Shown: positions 26,525 to 36,971, numbered from the stretch's first letter. The stretch: DNA of 64,000 bases from Jejuia sp043557195 (GCA_043557195.1 CP121314.1:2170001-2234000); one strand, 5' to 3'. The notes: generated by a model not told the origin, from the sequence alone. Made by a program: numbers and translations.

Positions 26525-26647
26525 ATGGCACCAAATCTACCTGAACAACCTACGAAAAAGGATAGTAAATTTAAGGAAACTCTAAATGATCAAATACGAT
26601 TTGTAAAAGGTTTTCTTTATCTCACAAAAAAAATATTCATGCTTTAA
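26525..26647 (+). CDS. Possible small protein, 40 residues
   Basis: ATG to TAA frame encoding MAPNLPEQPTKKDSKFKETL and 20 further residues ending in FLYLTKKIFML, a polar start and a short amphipathic or hydrophobic end. The last 18 bases overlap a strong hairpin (26630-26674), unusual for a coding region, so it could instead be part of a non-coding transcript. No family recognised. Confidence 0.3.
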   Translation: MAPNLPEQPTKKDSKFKETLNDQIRFVKGFLYLTKKIFML

Positions 26648-26674
26648 TCTTAAGAGGGATTGCATGAATATTTT
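26630..26674 (+). other. 13-bp perfect hairpin at end of small ORF
   Basis: AAAATATTCATGC (26630-26642) pairs fully with GCATGAATATTTT (26662-26674), and AATC/GATT can pair inside the loop. No long T run follows, so it is either a weak terminator or an RNA structure. Confidence 0.6.
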
Positions 26675-26677
26675 GAT

Positions 26678-26720
26678 AAAACTTGCTTTGATACATAAGG
26701 TGTTAAAAGCAAGTTTTTCT
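26678..26720 (-). terminator. Terminator after ABC ATPase gene (probably bidirectional)
   Basis: AAAACTTGCTTT (26678-26689) pairs with AAAGCAAGTTTT (26706-26717), flanked by T/A runs on both sides. On the minus strand it follows the ABC gene; on the plus strand it would end the small transcript. Confidence 0.75.
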
Positions 26721-26721
26721 T

Positions 26722-28395
26722 TTAGATGCCTTTTGGAATGGCGTCAATAAGTTTTTTGGTATAAGTTTTATGAGGGTTTGCGTATATATCATCGGCATCA
26801 CCTAATTCTTCAATTTCACCTTTATTCATCACTAATAATTGATCTGCCATGTATTTAACAACAGCTAAATCATGAGAAATAAATATATAGGTGAATCCAA
26901 AATCAGCTTTCAACTCGTTTAAAAGATTTAAAACCTGTGCTTGTACTGAGATATCTAAAGCAGAAACAGACTCATCACAAACAATTAATTTTGGTTGTAA
27001 AGCAATTGTTCTAGCAATACCAATACGCTGGCGTTGCCCTCCAGAAAATTCATGAGGGTATCTATTAAAATATGCTTCCGATAAACCGACACGTTTTAAA
27101 ATTTCTAAAACCTTTTCTTTTCGTTCTGAATCAGAATTATAAAGTTTATGAACTTTCATTGGTTCCATTATCGCTTTACCTACAGGAATTCTTGGATTTA
27201 AAGAGGCAAAAGGATCTTGAAAAATAATTTGGATGTCTTTTCTCAGTTTTCTAGTTTCAGATAATGTTAAATTAGTAATATCTACACCCTGATATAAAAT
27301 AGTTCCAGATGTAGCTTTATCGAGTTGTAGTATTGCATTACCAAGAGTAGATTTTCCACATCCAGACTCACCTACCAACCCCAAGGTTTCGCCTTCGTAG
27401 AGTCTAAAACTCACATCATTTACAGCTTTAAACGTCTGTGGTTTGGAAAACCAGCCGGATTTCGAAATATATTCCTTTTCAACATTAATCACTTCTAGCA
27501 GTGGAGGTTTGCTATATAATATGTCATGTGATTCTTTTCTTTCTTCTGAAGTAATAACCTCAGATTTGGAATTGTTATCTAAAAAATCCTGTATAGTTGG
27601 CAATACTTTGAGGCGTTCATCTAAAGATGGTCGAGAATTTATAAGCGCCTTGGTGTAATCGTTTTCAGGATTTTTAAAGATACTTTCAATATCTCCTTGT
27701 TCAACAATTTCCCCTTTATACATAACGAGTACTCTATCGGCAATTTCAGAAATTAAGGCTAAATCGTGTGTGATAAAAATAATGCTCATTTTGGTTTCCT
27801 CTTGTAGTTCCTTTAATAAGCTTATTATCTCATTTTGAACGGTAACATCTAGAGCAGTTGTGGGTTCATCAGCAATTAAAATATCAGGTTTACAAGCAAT
27901 AGCCATAGCTATCATAACGCGTTGCTTTTGCCCTCCAGAAATTTCGTGTGGGTAAGAGGTAAAGACACGTTCAATATTGGGTAGCTTTACTTTTTCGAAT
28001 AATGAAAGTGTTTCGTTTTTAGTTTCAGTTTTTGAAAGTGTTGTATGTTGTAATAATATTTCTTGAACTTGCTTACCACATGTCATCGATGGATTCAATG
28101 AGCTCATAGGTTCTTGAAAAATCATCGAGATTTTATTTCCTCTAATATCTTGAAATCCTTTATTTGATAGTTGTATTAAATCTATCTCATTGTAATAGAT
28201 ACTGCCATTTGGAATGGTAGAAACCTGTTTTGGTAATAATCCCAAAATTGCAAGAGACGATACTGATTTTCCTGAACCAGACTCACCTACTATTCCCAAT
28301 ATTTCATTTTCATTTAAATGATATGAAATGTTGTGAATTACCTCATTGTCATTAAACGCAATGGAAAGATTTGTTACAGATAAAATGGGAAGCAT
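26722..28395 (-). CDS. Peptide ABC transporter ATP-binding protein, two fused ATPase domains
   Basis: 557 residues with two complete ABC domains in one chain, as in YejF/GsiA-type proteins (DppD plus DppF). Domain 1 has Walker A GESGSGKS near residue 38 and signature ISGGQKQR. Domain 2 has GESGCGKST near 343 and FSGGQRQR. Each has D-loop and H-loop regions (FITHDLALIS, FISHDLAVVK). The C-terminal extension of each (ENDYTKALINSRP, HKTYTKKLIDAIP) is the oligopeptide-transporter type. No permease or binding protein gene is adjacent, so the partners must be elsewhere. Confidence 0.92.
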   Translation of the reverse strand: MLPILSVTNLSIAFNDNEVIHNISYHLNENEILGIVGESGSGKSVSSLAILGLLPKQVSTIPNGSIYYNEIDLIQLSNKGFQDIRGNKISMIFQEPMSSLNPSMTCGKQVQEILLQHTTLSKTETKNETLSLFEKVKLPNIERVFTSYPHEISGGQKQRVMIAMAIACKPDILIADEPTTALDVTVQNEIISLLKELQEETKMSIIFITHDLALISEIADRVLVMYKGEIVEQGDIESIFKNPENDYTKALINSRPSLDERLKVLPTIQDFLDNNSKSEVITSEERKESHDILYSKPPLLEVINVEKEYISKSGWFSKPQTFKAVNDVSFRLYEGETLGLVGESGCGKSTLGNAILQLDKATSGTILYQGVDITNLTLSETRKLRKDIQIIFQDPFASLNPRIPVGKAIMEPMKVHKLYNSDSERKEKVLEILKRVGLSEAYFNRYPHEFSGGQRQRIGIARTIALQPKLIVCDESVSALDISVQAQVLNLLNELKADFGFTYIFISHDLAVVKYMADQLLVMNKGEIEELGDADDIYANPHKTYTKKLIDAIPKGI

Positions 28396-28612
28396 TTAAA
28401 TATTTAAAGTAATGAAATCAAATATACTAAATAGAAGTTTGATGTATTCATAATATTTAGCGTCAAATAAAAACGTAAGTTTTTTCTTTAACGTGTATAT
28501 GGGTTTCCCATAAAATAGCCAAACACCTCAAAATCAGCAAAAAAAGTGAGGGTTTTCTGAATAAAAAATATTACATTCATCGTATTATATTAACTTTTTT
28601 TAACCAACCCTC

Positions 28613-31600
28613 ATGAAAAAGATTAAGCTTTTATTAGCTGTATGCTTATGCGCAGCAATGGGATTTTCTCAAAATCCAATTTCCAAACGAATTAAAATTA
28701 ATAATCCAACCAAATCACAATTACTAAAAGTAAAAGACGCAGGAATAGATTTATCTTGTGGAGCAGTTTTCACTAATAATAGCCTAATTTTAGAGGTAGG
28801 CGAAGGTGAGTTGCAGCTACTTGATAGTCAAAATCTAAATTATTCTGTATTAATAGATGATTTAATTGACCATTACAGAAAAAAGGCTGAGGTAGAGCTT
28901 CCATTGGCCAAGGCGCAATTACAGGCTAAAAAGTTGCAAAGAAGTGCAAACAAGTCTTTAAGTACAAAAAGCGAAGCAATAGATAATTTTATTCAATATG
29001 AAGGCTGTTCTGAAGTTAATTGGGCAGTACCTAATAATTTTAATTTAGGAAGCATGGGCGGTTGTCTAACTTACAGCGAGGTTTTAGCAGAGTTAGACCA
29101 AATGCGTGCATTATATCCTAACTTAATATCAGTTAAAACAGATGCATCACCCACAAACCAAGTAACACATGGTAATTCCTTTACTAATAACGGGCAATAT
29201 GATGCTTGGTCTGGAAGTACAATCTATTACGTAAGAATATCTGACAATCCAGATGTTGACGAACCGAATGAACCAGAGTCTCTGTACTCTGGGATGACAC
29301 ATTCTCGTGAAGTGAGTAGTTTGATGAACCTCATGTATTATATGTGGTATGTTTTGGAAAACTATGATACAGATCCAGGTATTAAAAACCTTGTAGATAA
29401 TCATGAGATGTATTTTATTCCAGTGGCTAATCCTGATGGATTACTGTGGAATGAACAAATAGCTCCTAGCGGAGGTGGTTTGCAACGTAAAAACTTAGGT
29501 CCTTATAATACTGGAAATAACGATTTACGAGGTGTAGATTTAAATAGAAATTATGATTATTTCTGGGGGCCAAATCCTATATACGGTGGGTCTTCGGGAA
29601 CTCAAAGTAGTAATGTTTATAGAGGGCCATCTGCTTTTTCGGAACCAGAAACCCAAATTGTTAGGGATTTTTCGGCTACAAGGAATTTTAAAACAGCAAT
29701 GAACCATCATGCGACTTCAAATCTAATTCCACATGCTTATAATGGATACCCAAATGCACCAGCATCAGGAAGAGAAGCAGAATATCACAAGTTTTGTCAT
29801 GATATGACACGTTTTAACAGATACATTTATGGAGAAGCTCCAGATATTTTAACGATTGCTAATGGAGATATGAGCGATTGGATGCTTGGAGGTGTTGCTG
29901 ATGTAAATGGTTCTACAGGTTCTGGACAAAGTATTCTGGCTTTGGCTCCAGAAAATGGTTCTTGGATATCTAGTGACGGCGAGGGTAGTTTTTGGCCTAA
30001 TGCTACTAAAATTGTTGAAATTGCTCAAAGAGCGGTAAGAATGAATTTTGTAAACGCCTATCATAGCGGAAAATTTGCGCAGTTTCATGATTTGAATGCT
30101 AGCGATATTACTTCTACTTCTGGAAGTTTAGAGTTTGGTATAGAATATTTAGGTCAAACATTAGGAGATATTACGCTTAATGTAACTCCTGTATCTTCAA
30201 ATATTACGTCTATTACGCCACCAGCTACTCAGTCTGGATGGTCAAAATTAGAGCAGCGCACTGTTACTGCAGCTTACACTCTAGATGCAAATATTCAGCC
30301 AAATGAAGAAATAGAATTTCAAGTGACATTAAGTAATGATGATGGGTATGTAATGTATCAAGCCAATATCATTAAATTATATAATCCAACAGTTTTATTT
30401 TCTGATAATCCTGATGTTAACAATTTAGGTAATTGGACTGCTTCTGGTGGATCATGGGGAGTAACCTCAGATGCTTATTCTGGCTCTGCAGCAATTACTG
30501 ATTCACCTTCTGGTGCATACGGCAATAATCAATCAAAAACGCTTACGTTAAATACTTCGGTAAACTTATCATCGGCGACAGCAACAGTTGTACAATTTTT
30601 TGCAAAATGGGATTTAGAGCGAAATTTTGATTATGTTCAAATTGAAGGTTCTACCAATGGATCAACATGGATTCCGCTTTGCGGAAAATACACAAAACCA
30701 GGATCTAGTATTTCTACCAATAGATATAGTAGCGGTAATAGTTCTAATACAAGTACTGGTAAATCAACATCCGATCAAAATAACCAACCTACTGGTGAGT
30801 CGTTGTACGATTCTAATACCATGAATAAATGGGTTCTTGAAGAAATACTAATTGACGCAACAGAAAACAGCTTTCTGTTTGGAGCTACAAACGCACAATT
30901 TCGTTTCGTATTCGATTCTGATAATACAAATAGAGCAGATGGTTACCCAACAGTTTTTGATGGCTTCACTTTTGACGATTTTAAAGTGACAAGCGTTCAA
31001 ACTCCTTGTGTTATTTCTGTTCCTGTAAATACAGCTAGCAGTAATGTTACTGAAACCGAAGCTACAATTACTTGGGATAACATAGCATCTGCAACCTATG
31101 ATTTAAGATATCGTGAAGTTGGTACTCAAAACTGGACAGATGTAAACGGATTGTCTACACCTACAACAACGTTAACAGGGTTGGCAAATTTGACTGATTA
31201 TGAAGTTCAGGTGCGCGCAAATTGTGGCGTAAACAACTCTGCATATTCTGCTTCAATCATATTTACTACTCTAGATGTTCAGTTAAATTATTGTGCTTCG
31301 GCAAGTACCGATGTAAGTGATGAGTTTATAAGCAGAGTGCAATTAAACACTATCGATAATACCTCTGGTGGCTTGTTTTATTCAGATTTCACTAATATTT
31401 CTACATCATTAGAAAAAGGCACTCAATATACTATATCTATTACCCCAACTTGGACTGGACAGGTATATACTGAAGCATATTCTGTTTGGATAGATTACAA
31501 TAGAGATGGAGATTTTGATGATGCAGGGGAACAAGTCTTTACTCAAAGTCCTACTAATGCAACAAGTGTTAGCGGAAGTTTTACAGTTCCTGCAGGAGCG

Positions 31601-34600
31601 GTGGAAAATTCAACAAGAATGCGTGTATCTATGCAATATAATGCTATACCAACTTCTTGTCAAACCTTTCAATATGGTGAGGTAGAAGATTATACAATAA
31701 TCATTGAAGGAGCTGGTCCAGATGTTACACCTCCTGTTATTACCTTAAATGGAGCATCCCCAGTAAGCGTTACAATCGGTGGAACATATTCAGAAGAAGG
31801 CGCTACTGCAACAGATAATATAGATGGAGATATTTCAGCAAATATAGTTGTTGGTGGTGATACAGTTAACACCAATACTTTAGGTAGCTATGTAGTTACT
31901 TATGATGTAAGTGATGCCGCAGGAAACGCAGCTACTCAAGTAACCAGAACTGTAAATATTGTTGATGTAATTCCTGGATGTTCAGGTGGTATTACGGCCT
32001 TTCCATATGCCGAAGGATTTGAAGGCTCGATTGGAGATTGGAGTCAATCTTCTGCTGATGATTTAGATTGGTTAGTCATTTCAAACAACACCCCATCTAA
32101 TAATACCGGACCATCTGGAGCAGTTGAAGGTAGCAGTTATATTTATGTTGAAGCTTCAGGAAATGGAACAGGATATCCAAATAAAAGAGCAATAATAAAT
32201 TCACCTTGTTTTGATTTATCTGCGGCTAGTGGCGCAGATTTTAGTTTCCAATACCATATGTTTGGGGCGACAGATATGGGTACAATAGATTTAGAAGTCA
32301 GTAATGATGACGGGGCTAATTGGACGAGTATTTGGAGTCAATCTGGAAATCAAGGTAATTCTTGGTTAACGGTTAATATTGATTTAGATTCTTATGCTGG
32401 AGGTAGTATCCAATTACGTTTCAACAGATTTGTTGGAAGTACTTGGCAAGCTGATATTGCAATTGATGATATTAACTTAACGACTGTTGAAGAAGATACC
32501 ACAGCGCCAGTAATTACTTTAGTTGGTGCTTCACCTATAGATTTGAATGTAGGAGATGTTTATACAGAACAGGGTGCAACTGCAACGGATAATATCGATG
32601 GAGATATTTCAGCTAACATTGTTGTAGGCGGCGATGTGGTAGACACCAATACAGGAGGGACCTATTTGGTGACTTACGATGTAAGTGATGCTGCAGGAAA
32701 TCCAGCAACACAAGTAACCAGAACAGTAAACGTAATACCAGACACCACTGCGCCAGTAATTACATTGATAGGAGCATCAACGATAGATTTAAACGTAGGC
32801 GATGTTTATGTTGAACAAGGAGCAACAGCAACAGACGATTTAGATGGAGATATCACTGCAAATATAGTTATAGCAGGTGATGTTGTAAATACGGGAACTG
32901 GAGGCACATACGTTGTTACGTATGATGTAAGTGATGCAGCAGGTAATGCGGCAGTACAAGTAACTAGAACAGTAAACGTAATACCGGATACTACTGCACC
33001 AGTAATTACCTTAATAGGTGCTTCAGCTATAGATTTAAATGTGGGAGATGTCTATACAGAACAAGGTGCAACTGCAACGGATAATATCGATGGAGATATT
33101 TCAGCCAACATTGTTGTAGGCGGAGACGAAGTAGATACCAATATAGCAGGTACTTATGTGGTAACTTACAATGTAAGCGATGCATCAGGCAATGCAGCAG
33201 TACAAGTAACTAGAACAGTAAACGTAATACCAGACACTACTGCACCAGTAATTACCTTAATAGGAGCATCACCAATAGATTTAAACGTAGGAGATGTTTA
33301 TACAGAACAAGGTGCAACGGCAACGGATAATATCGATGGAGATATAACATCAAGTATAGTTATCGGCGGTGATGTGGTAGATACTAATGTAGCAGGTACT
33401 TATGTAGTAACTTATGATGTAAGTGATGCAGCTGGAAATGCAGCTGTACAGGTTACACGAACAGTAAACGTAATACCAGACACTACCGCTCCAGTAATTA
33501 CCTTAATAGGAGCATCACCAATAGATTTAAATGTAGGAGATGTTTATACAGAACAGGGTGCAACGGCTAGTGACAATAAAGATGGAGATATAACATCAAG
33601 TATAGTTATCGGCGGTGATGTGGTAGATACGAATGTAGCAGGTACTTATGTTGTAACTTATGATGTTAATGATACAGCAGGCAATGCAGCGGTACAAGTA
33701 ACTAGAACTGTAAACGTAATACCAGACACTACTGCACCAGTAATTACCTTAATAGGAGCATCACCAATAGATTTAAATGTAGGAGATGTATATACAGAAC
33801 AGGGCGCAACGGCTACTGATAATAAAGATGGAGATATAACATCAAGCATCGTTATCAGCGGTGATGTGGTAGATACTAATTTAGCAGGCACTTATGTCGT
33901 TACTTACAATGTAAGCGATGCAGCAGGCAATGCAGCGGCACAAGTAACTAGAACAGTAAACGTAATACCAGACACTACTGCTCCAGTGATTACCCTAACG
34001 GGCGCTTCACCAATAGATTTAAATGTGGGAGATGTTTATACAGAACAGGGTGCAACAGCAATGGATAATATTGACGGAAATATAACTTCAAGTATTGTTA
34101 TTGGTGGACATGTAGTAGATACGAATGTAGCAGGTACTTATGTGGTAACTTACAATGTAAGCGATGCAGCAGGCAATACTGCTACTGAAGTAACAAGAAC
34201 TGTAAATGTTATCAGCGTACCAACTGATGTAGTTATTCATCAAGGATTTTTCGAATCTGGCTTGGACGGATGGATAGATGGCGGAACCGATTGTGCTAGA
34301 AGATTAGATACTAGGTCTTATGAAGGAAACTATTCTATTAGAATAAGAGATAATTCGGGAACTGCTTCAGCGATGACCTACTCTAATGTAGATTTAACCT
34401 CATTTGCAGAAGTACAAGTAGATTTTTATTTCTACGTTGTAAGTATGGAAAATAATGAAGATTTTTGGTTACGTTATTTTGATGGATCTTCATGGGGTAC
34501 TGTTGAAACTTGGGTTCAACCTGCAGATATTAATAACAATACATTTTATAATGCAACTGTTGTAATACCAGCCTCTGTTTACAACTTTGCATCAAACTCT

Positions 34601-34984
34601 GGATTTAGATTCCAATGTGATGCTTCAGGAAATAATGATCAAATCTTTATAGATCAAGTTACAATTACTGGATTTGGATCTCCTACAGGGAGTAGTAATA
34701 ATTTAGTGAATTTGGGAGGAACAACAAAAACGGGAACTGATAAACAGATAGACGAGGAAGAGGAATTTATAGTATACCCAAACCCTGTTAAGGGAGATTT
34801 CTTAAATGTTACTGTACCAGGAGCTTCAAGTTTTGATTATAAAATAATGAATATGATTGGTCAAATTGTTGCTGAAGGTAAATCTACTGGGAAGGTTCAA
34901 GTTGATAGAATTGAGAGCGGTGTGTATATGCTTCAGGTTTTTGATGGAGATGAACTGCTTACAAAACGTTTTATTAAAGAATAG
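28613..34984 (+). CDS. Secreted M14 zinc carboxypeptidase with DUF5011 repeats and T9SS sorting domain
   Basis: 2,123 residues. Signal peptide at 1-19 (LLAVCLCAAMGFSQ). Peptidase M14 domain about 150-480, with the zinc motif HSRE (H230, E233), GVDLNRNYDYFWG near 307 and a later histidine in NHHATSN (365-366). A beta-sandwich and a fibronectin III domain (about 799-888) follow, then a GEVED domain ending near 1033 (YGEVEDYTI). One DUF5011 unit starts near 1037 and a MAM-like region covers about 1123-1290. Seven tandem 82-residue DUF5011 units lie at 1296-1869. A type A T9SS sorting domain (YPNPVKGDFLNV to the end) closes it. It is probably exported by the T9SS and surface-bound or released to digest proteins. 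Confidence 0.93.
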   Translation: MKKIKLLLAVCLCAAMGFSQNPISKRIKINNPTKSQLLKVKDAGIDLSCGAVFTNNSLILEVGEGELQLLDSQNLNYSVLIDDLIDHYRKKAEVELPLAKAQLQAKKLQRSANKSLSTKSEAIDNFIQYEGCSEVNWAVPNNFNLGSMGGCLTYSEVLAELDQMRALYPNLISVKTDASPTNQVTHGNSFTNNGQYDAWSGSTIYYVRISDNPDVDEPNEPESLYSGMTHSREVSSLMNLMYYMWYVLENYDTDPGIKNLVDNHEMYFIPVANPDGLLWNEQIAPSGGGLQRKNLGPYNTGNNDLRGVDLNRNYDYFWGPNPIYGGSSGTQSSNVYRGPSAFSEPETQIVRDFSATRNFKTAMNHHATSNLIPHAYNGYPNAPASGREAEYHKFCHDMTRFNRYIYGEAPDILTIANGDMSDWMLGGVADVNGSTGSGQSILALAPENGSWISSDGEGSFWPNATKIVEIAQRAVRMNFVNAYHSGKFAQFHDLNASDITSTSGSLEFGIEYLGQTLGDITLNVTPVSSNITSITPPATQSGWSKLEQRTVTAAYTLDANIQPNEEIEFQVTLSNDDGYVMYQANIIKLYNPTVLFSDNPDVNNLGNWTASGGSWGVTSDAYSGSAAITDSPSGAYGNNQSKTLTLNTSVNLSSATATVVQFFAKWDLERNFDYVQIEGSTNGSTWIPLCGKYTKPGSSISTNRYSSGNSSNTSTGKSTSDQNNQPTGESLYDSNTMNKWVLEEILIDATENSFLFGATNAQFRFVFDSDNTNRADGYPTVFDGFTFDDFKVTSVQTPCVISVPVNTASSNVTETEATITWDNIASATYDLRYREVGTQNWTDVNGLSTPTTTLTGLANLTDYEVQVRANCGVNNSAYSASIIFTTLDVQLNYCASASTDVSDEFISRVQLNTIDNTSGGLFYSDFTNISTSLEKGTQYTISITPTWTGQVYTEAYSVWIDYNRDGDFDDAGEQVFTQSPTNATSVSGSFTVPAGAVENSTRMRVSMQYNAIPTSCQTFQYGEVEDYTIIIEGAGPDVTPPVITLNGASPVSVTIGGTYSEEGATATDNIDGDISANIVVGGDTVNTNTLGSYVVTYDVSDAAGNAATQVTRTVNIVDVIPGCSGGITAFPYAEGFEGSIGDWSQSSADDLDWLVISNNTPSNNTGPSGAVEGSSYIYVEASGNGTGYPNKRAIINSPCFDLSAASGADFSFQYHMFGATDMGTIDLEVSNDDGANWTSIWSQSGNQGNSWLTVNIDLDSYAGGSIQLRFNRFVGSTWQADIAIDDINLTTVEEDTTAPVITLVGASPIDLNVGDVYTEQGATATDNIDGDISANIVVGGDVVDTNTGGTYLVTYDVSDAAGNPATQVTRTVNVIPDTTAPVITLIGASTIDLNVGDVYVEQGATATDDLDGDITANIVIAGDVVNTGTGGTYVVTYDVSDAAGNAAVQVTRTVNVIPDTTAPVITLIGASAIDLNVGDVYTEQGATATDNIDGDISANIVVGGDEVDTNIAGTYVVTYNVSDASGNAAVQVTRTVNVIPDTTAPVITLIGASPIDLNVGDVYTEQGATATDNIDGDITSSIVIGGDVVDTNVAGTYVVTYDVSDAAGNAAVQVTRTVNVIPDTTAPVITLIGASPIDLNVGDVYTEQGATASDNKDGDITSSIVIGGDVVDTNVAGTYVVTYDVNDTAGNAAVQVTRTVNVIPDTTAPVITLIGASPIDLNVGDVYTEQGATATDNKDGDITSSIVISGDVVDTNLAGTYVVTYNVSDAAGNAAAQVTRTVNVIPDTTAPVITLTGASPIDLNVGDVYTEQGATAMDNIDGNITSSIVIGGHVVDTNVAGTYVVTYNVSDAAGNTATEVTRTVNVISVPTDVVIHQGFFESGLDGWIDGGTDCARRLDTRSYEGNYSIRIRDNSGTASAMTYSNVDLTSFAEVQVDFYFYVVSMENNEDFWLRYFDGSSWGTVETWVQPADINNNTFYNATVVIPASVYNFASNSGFRFQCDASGNNDQIFIDQVTITGFGSPTGSSNNLVNLGGTTKTGTDKQIDEEEEFIVYPNPVKGDFLNVTVPGASSFDYKIMNMIGQIVAEGKSTGKVQVDRIESGVYMLQVFDGDELLTKRFIKE
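32498..34219 (+). repeat. Seven in-frame tandem 246-bp units (DUF5011)
   Basis: Units begin at 32498, 32744, 32990, 33236, 33482, 33728 and 33974, each exactly 246 bases (82 codons), from TTAPVITL to TRTVNVIPD. Units 4-6 are the most alike. Period and length are free of indels, which suggests recent amplification by recombination. Confidence 0.95.
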
Positions 34985-35006
34985 TTGATAGCAATTTTTG
35001 TAAAAA

Positions 35007-35040
35007 CAAAAAGTCCAGATTTAAAAGTCTGGACTTTTTT
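35007..35040 (+). terminator. Terminator after the M14 gene (bidirectional)
   Basis: AAAAAGTCCAGA and TCTGGACTTTTTT pair around an 8-base loop. T runs on both strands allow it to serve the M14 gene and the convergent exonuclease gene, whose stop overlaps it. Confidence 0.9.
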
Positions 35041-35753
35041 TATATCTGTATAATTTCATCATCATTCAGTAATTCGTCGCCTCTTAATCTTAAGAAAATT
35101 TGAGCTACGGCAATAGTATCCTTTTCACAATAGGTAATAATTCTATCAATATCACCTTCTTCATAGTAAACACTGTAAACTTCACTGCCATCTATATCAT
35201 CTTTTGGAGATGGAATTCCTAAAACATGGGTTAGTAACTTTAGAGAGGTATAAGTTTTATAATCACCAAACTTCCAAAGTTCTAAAGTATCTAAATGCGG
35301 AACTTCCCAAGGCTTTTTTCCAAAAAGATTCAGTTTATAAGGTAATTCAATATTATGAATAATCATACGGCGAGCAATATAGGGGAAGTCAAATTCCTTT
35401 CCATTGTGTGCACATAACAAGTGTTTTGTTTGGCTAAAATGAGTAATCAATAAGTTTTTAAAATCCTTTAGAATTGTAATTTCATCACCATAAAATGACG
35501 TTACTCTAAACATACGTCGTTGCCCTTGAAAGTTAAAGTAACCAACAGAAATACAAACGATTTTCCCAAATTCTGCCCAAATTCCAGCGCGGTCATAAAA
35601 CTCTTCAGGAGTATATTCATCTTTTCGCTGATATTTAGACTTGTTTTCCCAAAGTGATTGTTTAGTTTCATCTAACTCTGAAAAATATTGTGTTTCTGGT
35701 ACTGTTTCAATATCCAGAAATAATATGTCTTCAAGATTAAATTTACTAATCAT
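35040..35753 (-). CDS. 3'-5' exonuclease (DEDD, PolB-exo-like)
   Basis: 237 residues of ribonuclease-H-like fold related to DNA polymerase B proofreading domains, without a polymerase. The exonuclease motifs are DIETVP near residue 14, AHNGKEFDFPYI near 115 and YCEKDTIAVAQI near 208 (DEDDy type). A nuclease role in DNA or RNA trimming is inferred. The start overlaps the serine hydrolase gene by 8 bases. It is the last gene of the long minus-strand run. Confidence 0.85.
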   Translation of the reverse strand: MISKFNLEDILFLDIETVPETQYFSELDETKQSLWENKSKYQRKDEYTPEEFYDRAGIWAEFGKIVCISVGYFNFQGQRRMFRVTSFYGDEITILKDFKNLLITHFSQTKHLLCAHNGKEFDFPYIARRMIIHNIELPYKLNLFGKKPWEVPHLDTLELWKFGDYKTYTSLKLLTHVLGIPSPKDDIDGSEVYSVYYEEGDIDRIITYCEKDTIAVAQIFLRLRGDELLNDDEIIQI

Positions 35754-36900
35754 TATTCAACATTTTATAAGCTTCTTCAATATAAATATTAACGTCTGCC
35801 TTAAATTCTCCAACAAATGATTGGGGTACTCGTTTATGCCCCAATCTAACAATTATGAGATTGTCTTTTCTGTTTACAATTACTAGCTGCCCTAAATGGC
35901 CACGCATTACAAAAAAATCCTTGCCGTTTGAATTATATAGCCACCAACCATAACCATATTGCGGACTTTCAGGAAAGCGAGGTGTAATAGATTTTTCAAC
36001 AAAAGTAGAATCTAAAAGTTGTTGCCCATTCCATTTACCATAGTCTTTATAAAGTTTACCCAAACGCGCAAAATCTTTGGCATTACTAGCGATACAGCAA
36101 TAAGCTTTCACCAAATCATGGTCTTCGCTATCCAGCTGCCATAATGTTTCATTTTCAGAACCTAGAGGTTTCCAAAACTTTTCTTCTAAATACTGATATA
36201 ATTTTTTACCTGTCGCTTTTTCAATAACCATGGCGAGCATTTGTGTATCACCACTAGCATATTTGAAATACTGCCCAGGCTCTTCAATCACTTTAAGTCC
36301 TAACATTACTTTTTCTAAATCATCATCAAAATACGCACGTGTTGTGATTGAAAAAGGAGAGTAGTAAGCTTCATCCCAATTTGTACCTGAAGCCATTGAA
36401 GATAAATCGCCCACTGTCATCTTTCCTGCTTTTCCTTCACAAAACTCAGGTAGAAAGTCGCAAACGGGTTGATTTAAATTTTCAATATGTCCTTCCATAA
36501 TTGCCTTTCCCAACAAAGCCGATACGTAACTTTTTGCCATAGAAAAGGAATTGAATTTTGATTTTTCATTAAAATCTTCATAATAATTTTCAAACCAAAT
36601 ACTGTCATTTTTTATAATAACGTAAGCTACCGTTCCGTAGTCGTCGTTAACTTTTCTTAGTACTTCAGTTTCAGAAACCGTATTGTAGTTGTTGTGATTT
36701 GGCCATGGCTGAGGTGTACCATTTTCAATAGGTTGATTATCAAAGTGCTTGTAATCTTCTAAATAAGCAGTGGTGTGTCCTTTTAAATAAATAGTTCTAA
36801 CGGCTTTAATGAGGTAGTCTGTATCCGTAATGTATAAAATGATAATCAGTAACCCGATAAGTACTACCAACCATTTAAAGAGTTTTCTTAGAAGTTTCAT
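35746..36900 (-). CDS. Beta-lactamase-family serine hydrolase, membrane-anchored
   Basis: 384 residues. An N-terminal membrane anchor (LFKWLVVLIGLLIIILYI) is followed by a class C beta-lactamase/DD-peptidase-like domain. The catalytic motifs are SMAKSY (SxxK) near residue 142, YASGD in place of YxN near 215, and the HLGQ (HxG) motif near 336. Such proteins include esterases and peptidases acting in the periplasm, and the substrate is unknown. Confidence 0.88.
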   Translation of the reverse strand: MKLLRKLFKWLVVLIGLLIIILYITDTDYLIKAVRTIYLKGHTTAYLEDYKHFDNQPIENGTPQPWPNHNNYNTVSETEVLRKVNDDYGTVAYVIIKNDSIWFENYYEDFNEKSKFNSFSMAKSYVSALLGKAIMEGHIENLNQPVCDFLPEFCEGKAGKMTVGDLSSMASGTNWDEAYYSPFSITTRAYFDDDLEKVMLGLKVIEEPGQYFKYASGDTQMLAMVIEKATGKKLYQYLEEKFWKPLGSENETLWQLDSEDHDLVKAYCCIASNAKDFARLGKLYKDYGKWNGQQLLDSTFVEKSITPRFPESPQYGYGWWLYNSNGKDFFVMRGHLGQLVIVNRKDNLIIVRLGHKRVPQSFVGEFKADVNIYIEEAYKMLNND

Positions 36901-36971
36901 TGAAAATTTTTAAGTAGAACTTAAAGATATGAAAATTCATATGGATTTTACAAGATTAGAAAATCACAAAA

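Noticed and set aside
31690..33891. Open frames on the minus strand within the M14 gene repeats
   Set aside because: They mirror the DUF5011 coding repeats (low-complexity complement), lack starts of their own and recur with each unit.
32498..34219. Regular direct repeats resembling a CRISPR array or other spaced repeat
   Set aside because: The period is 246 bases with no unique spacers, and all units are in frame within one protein.
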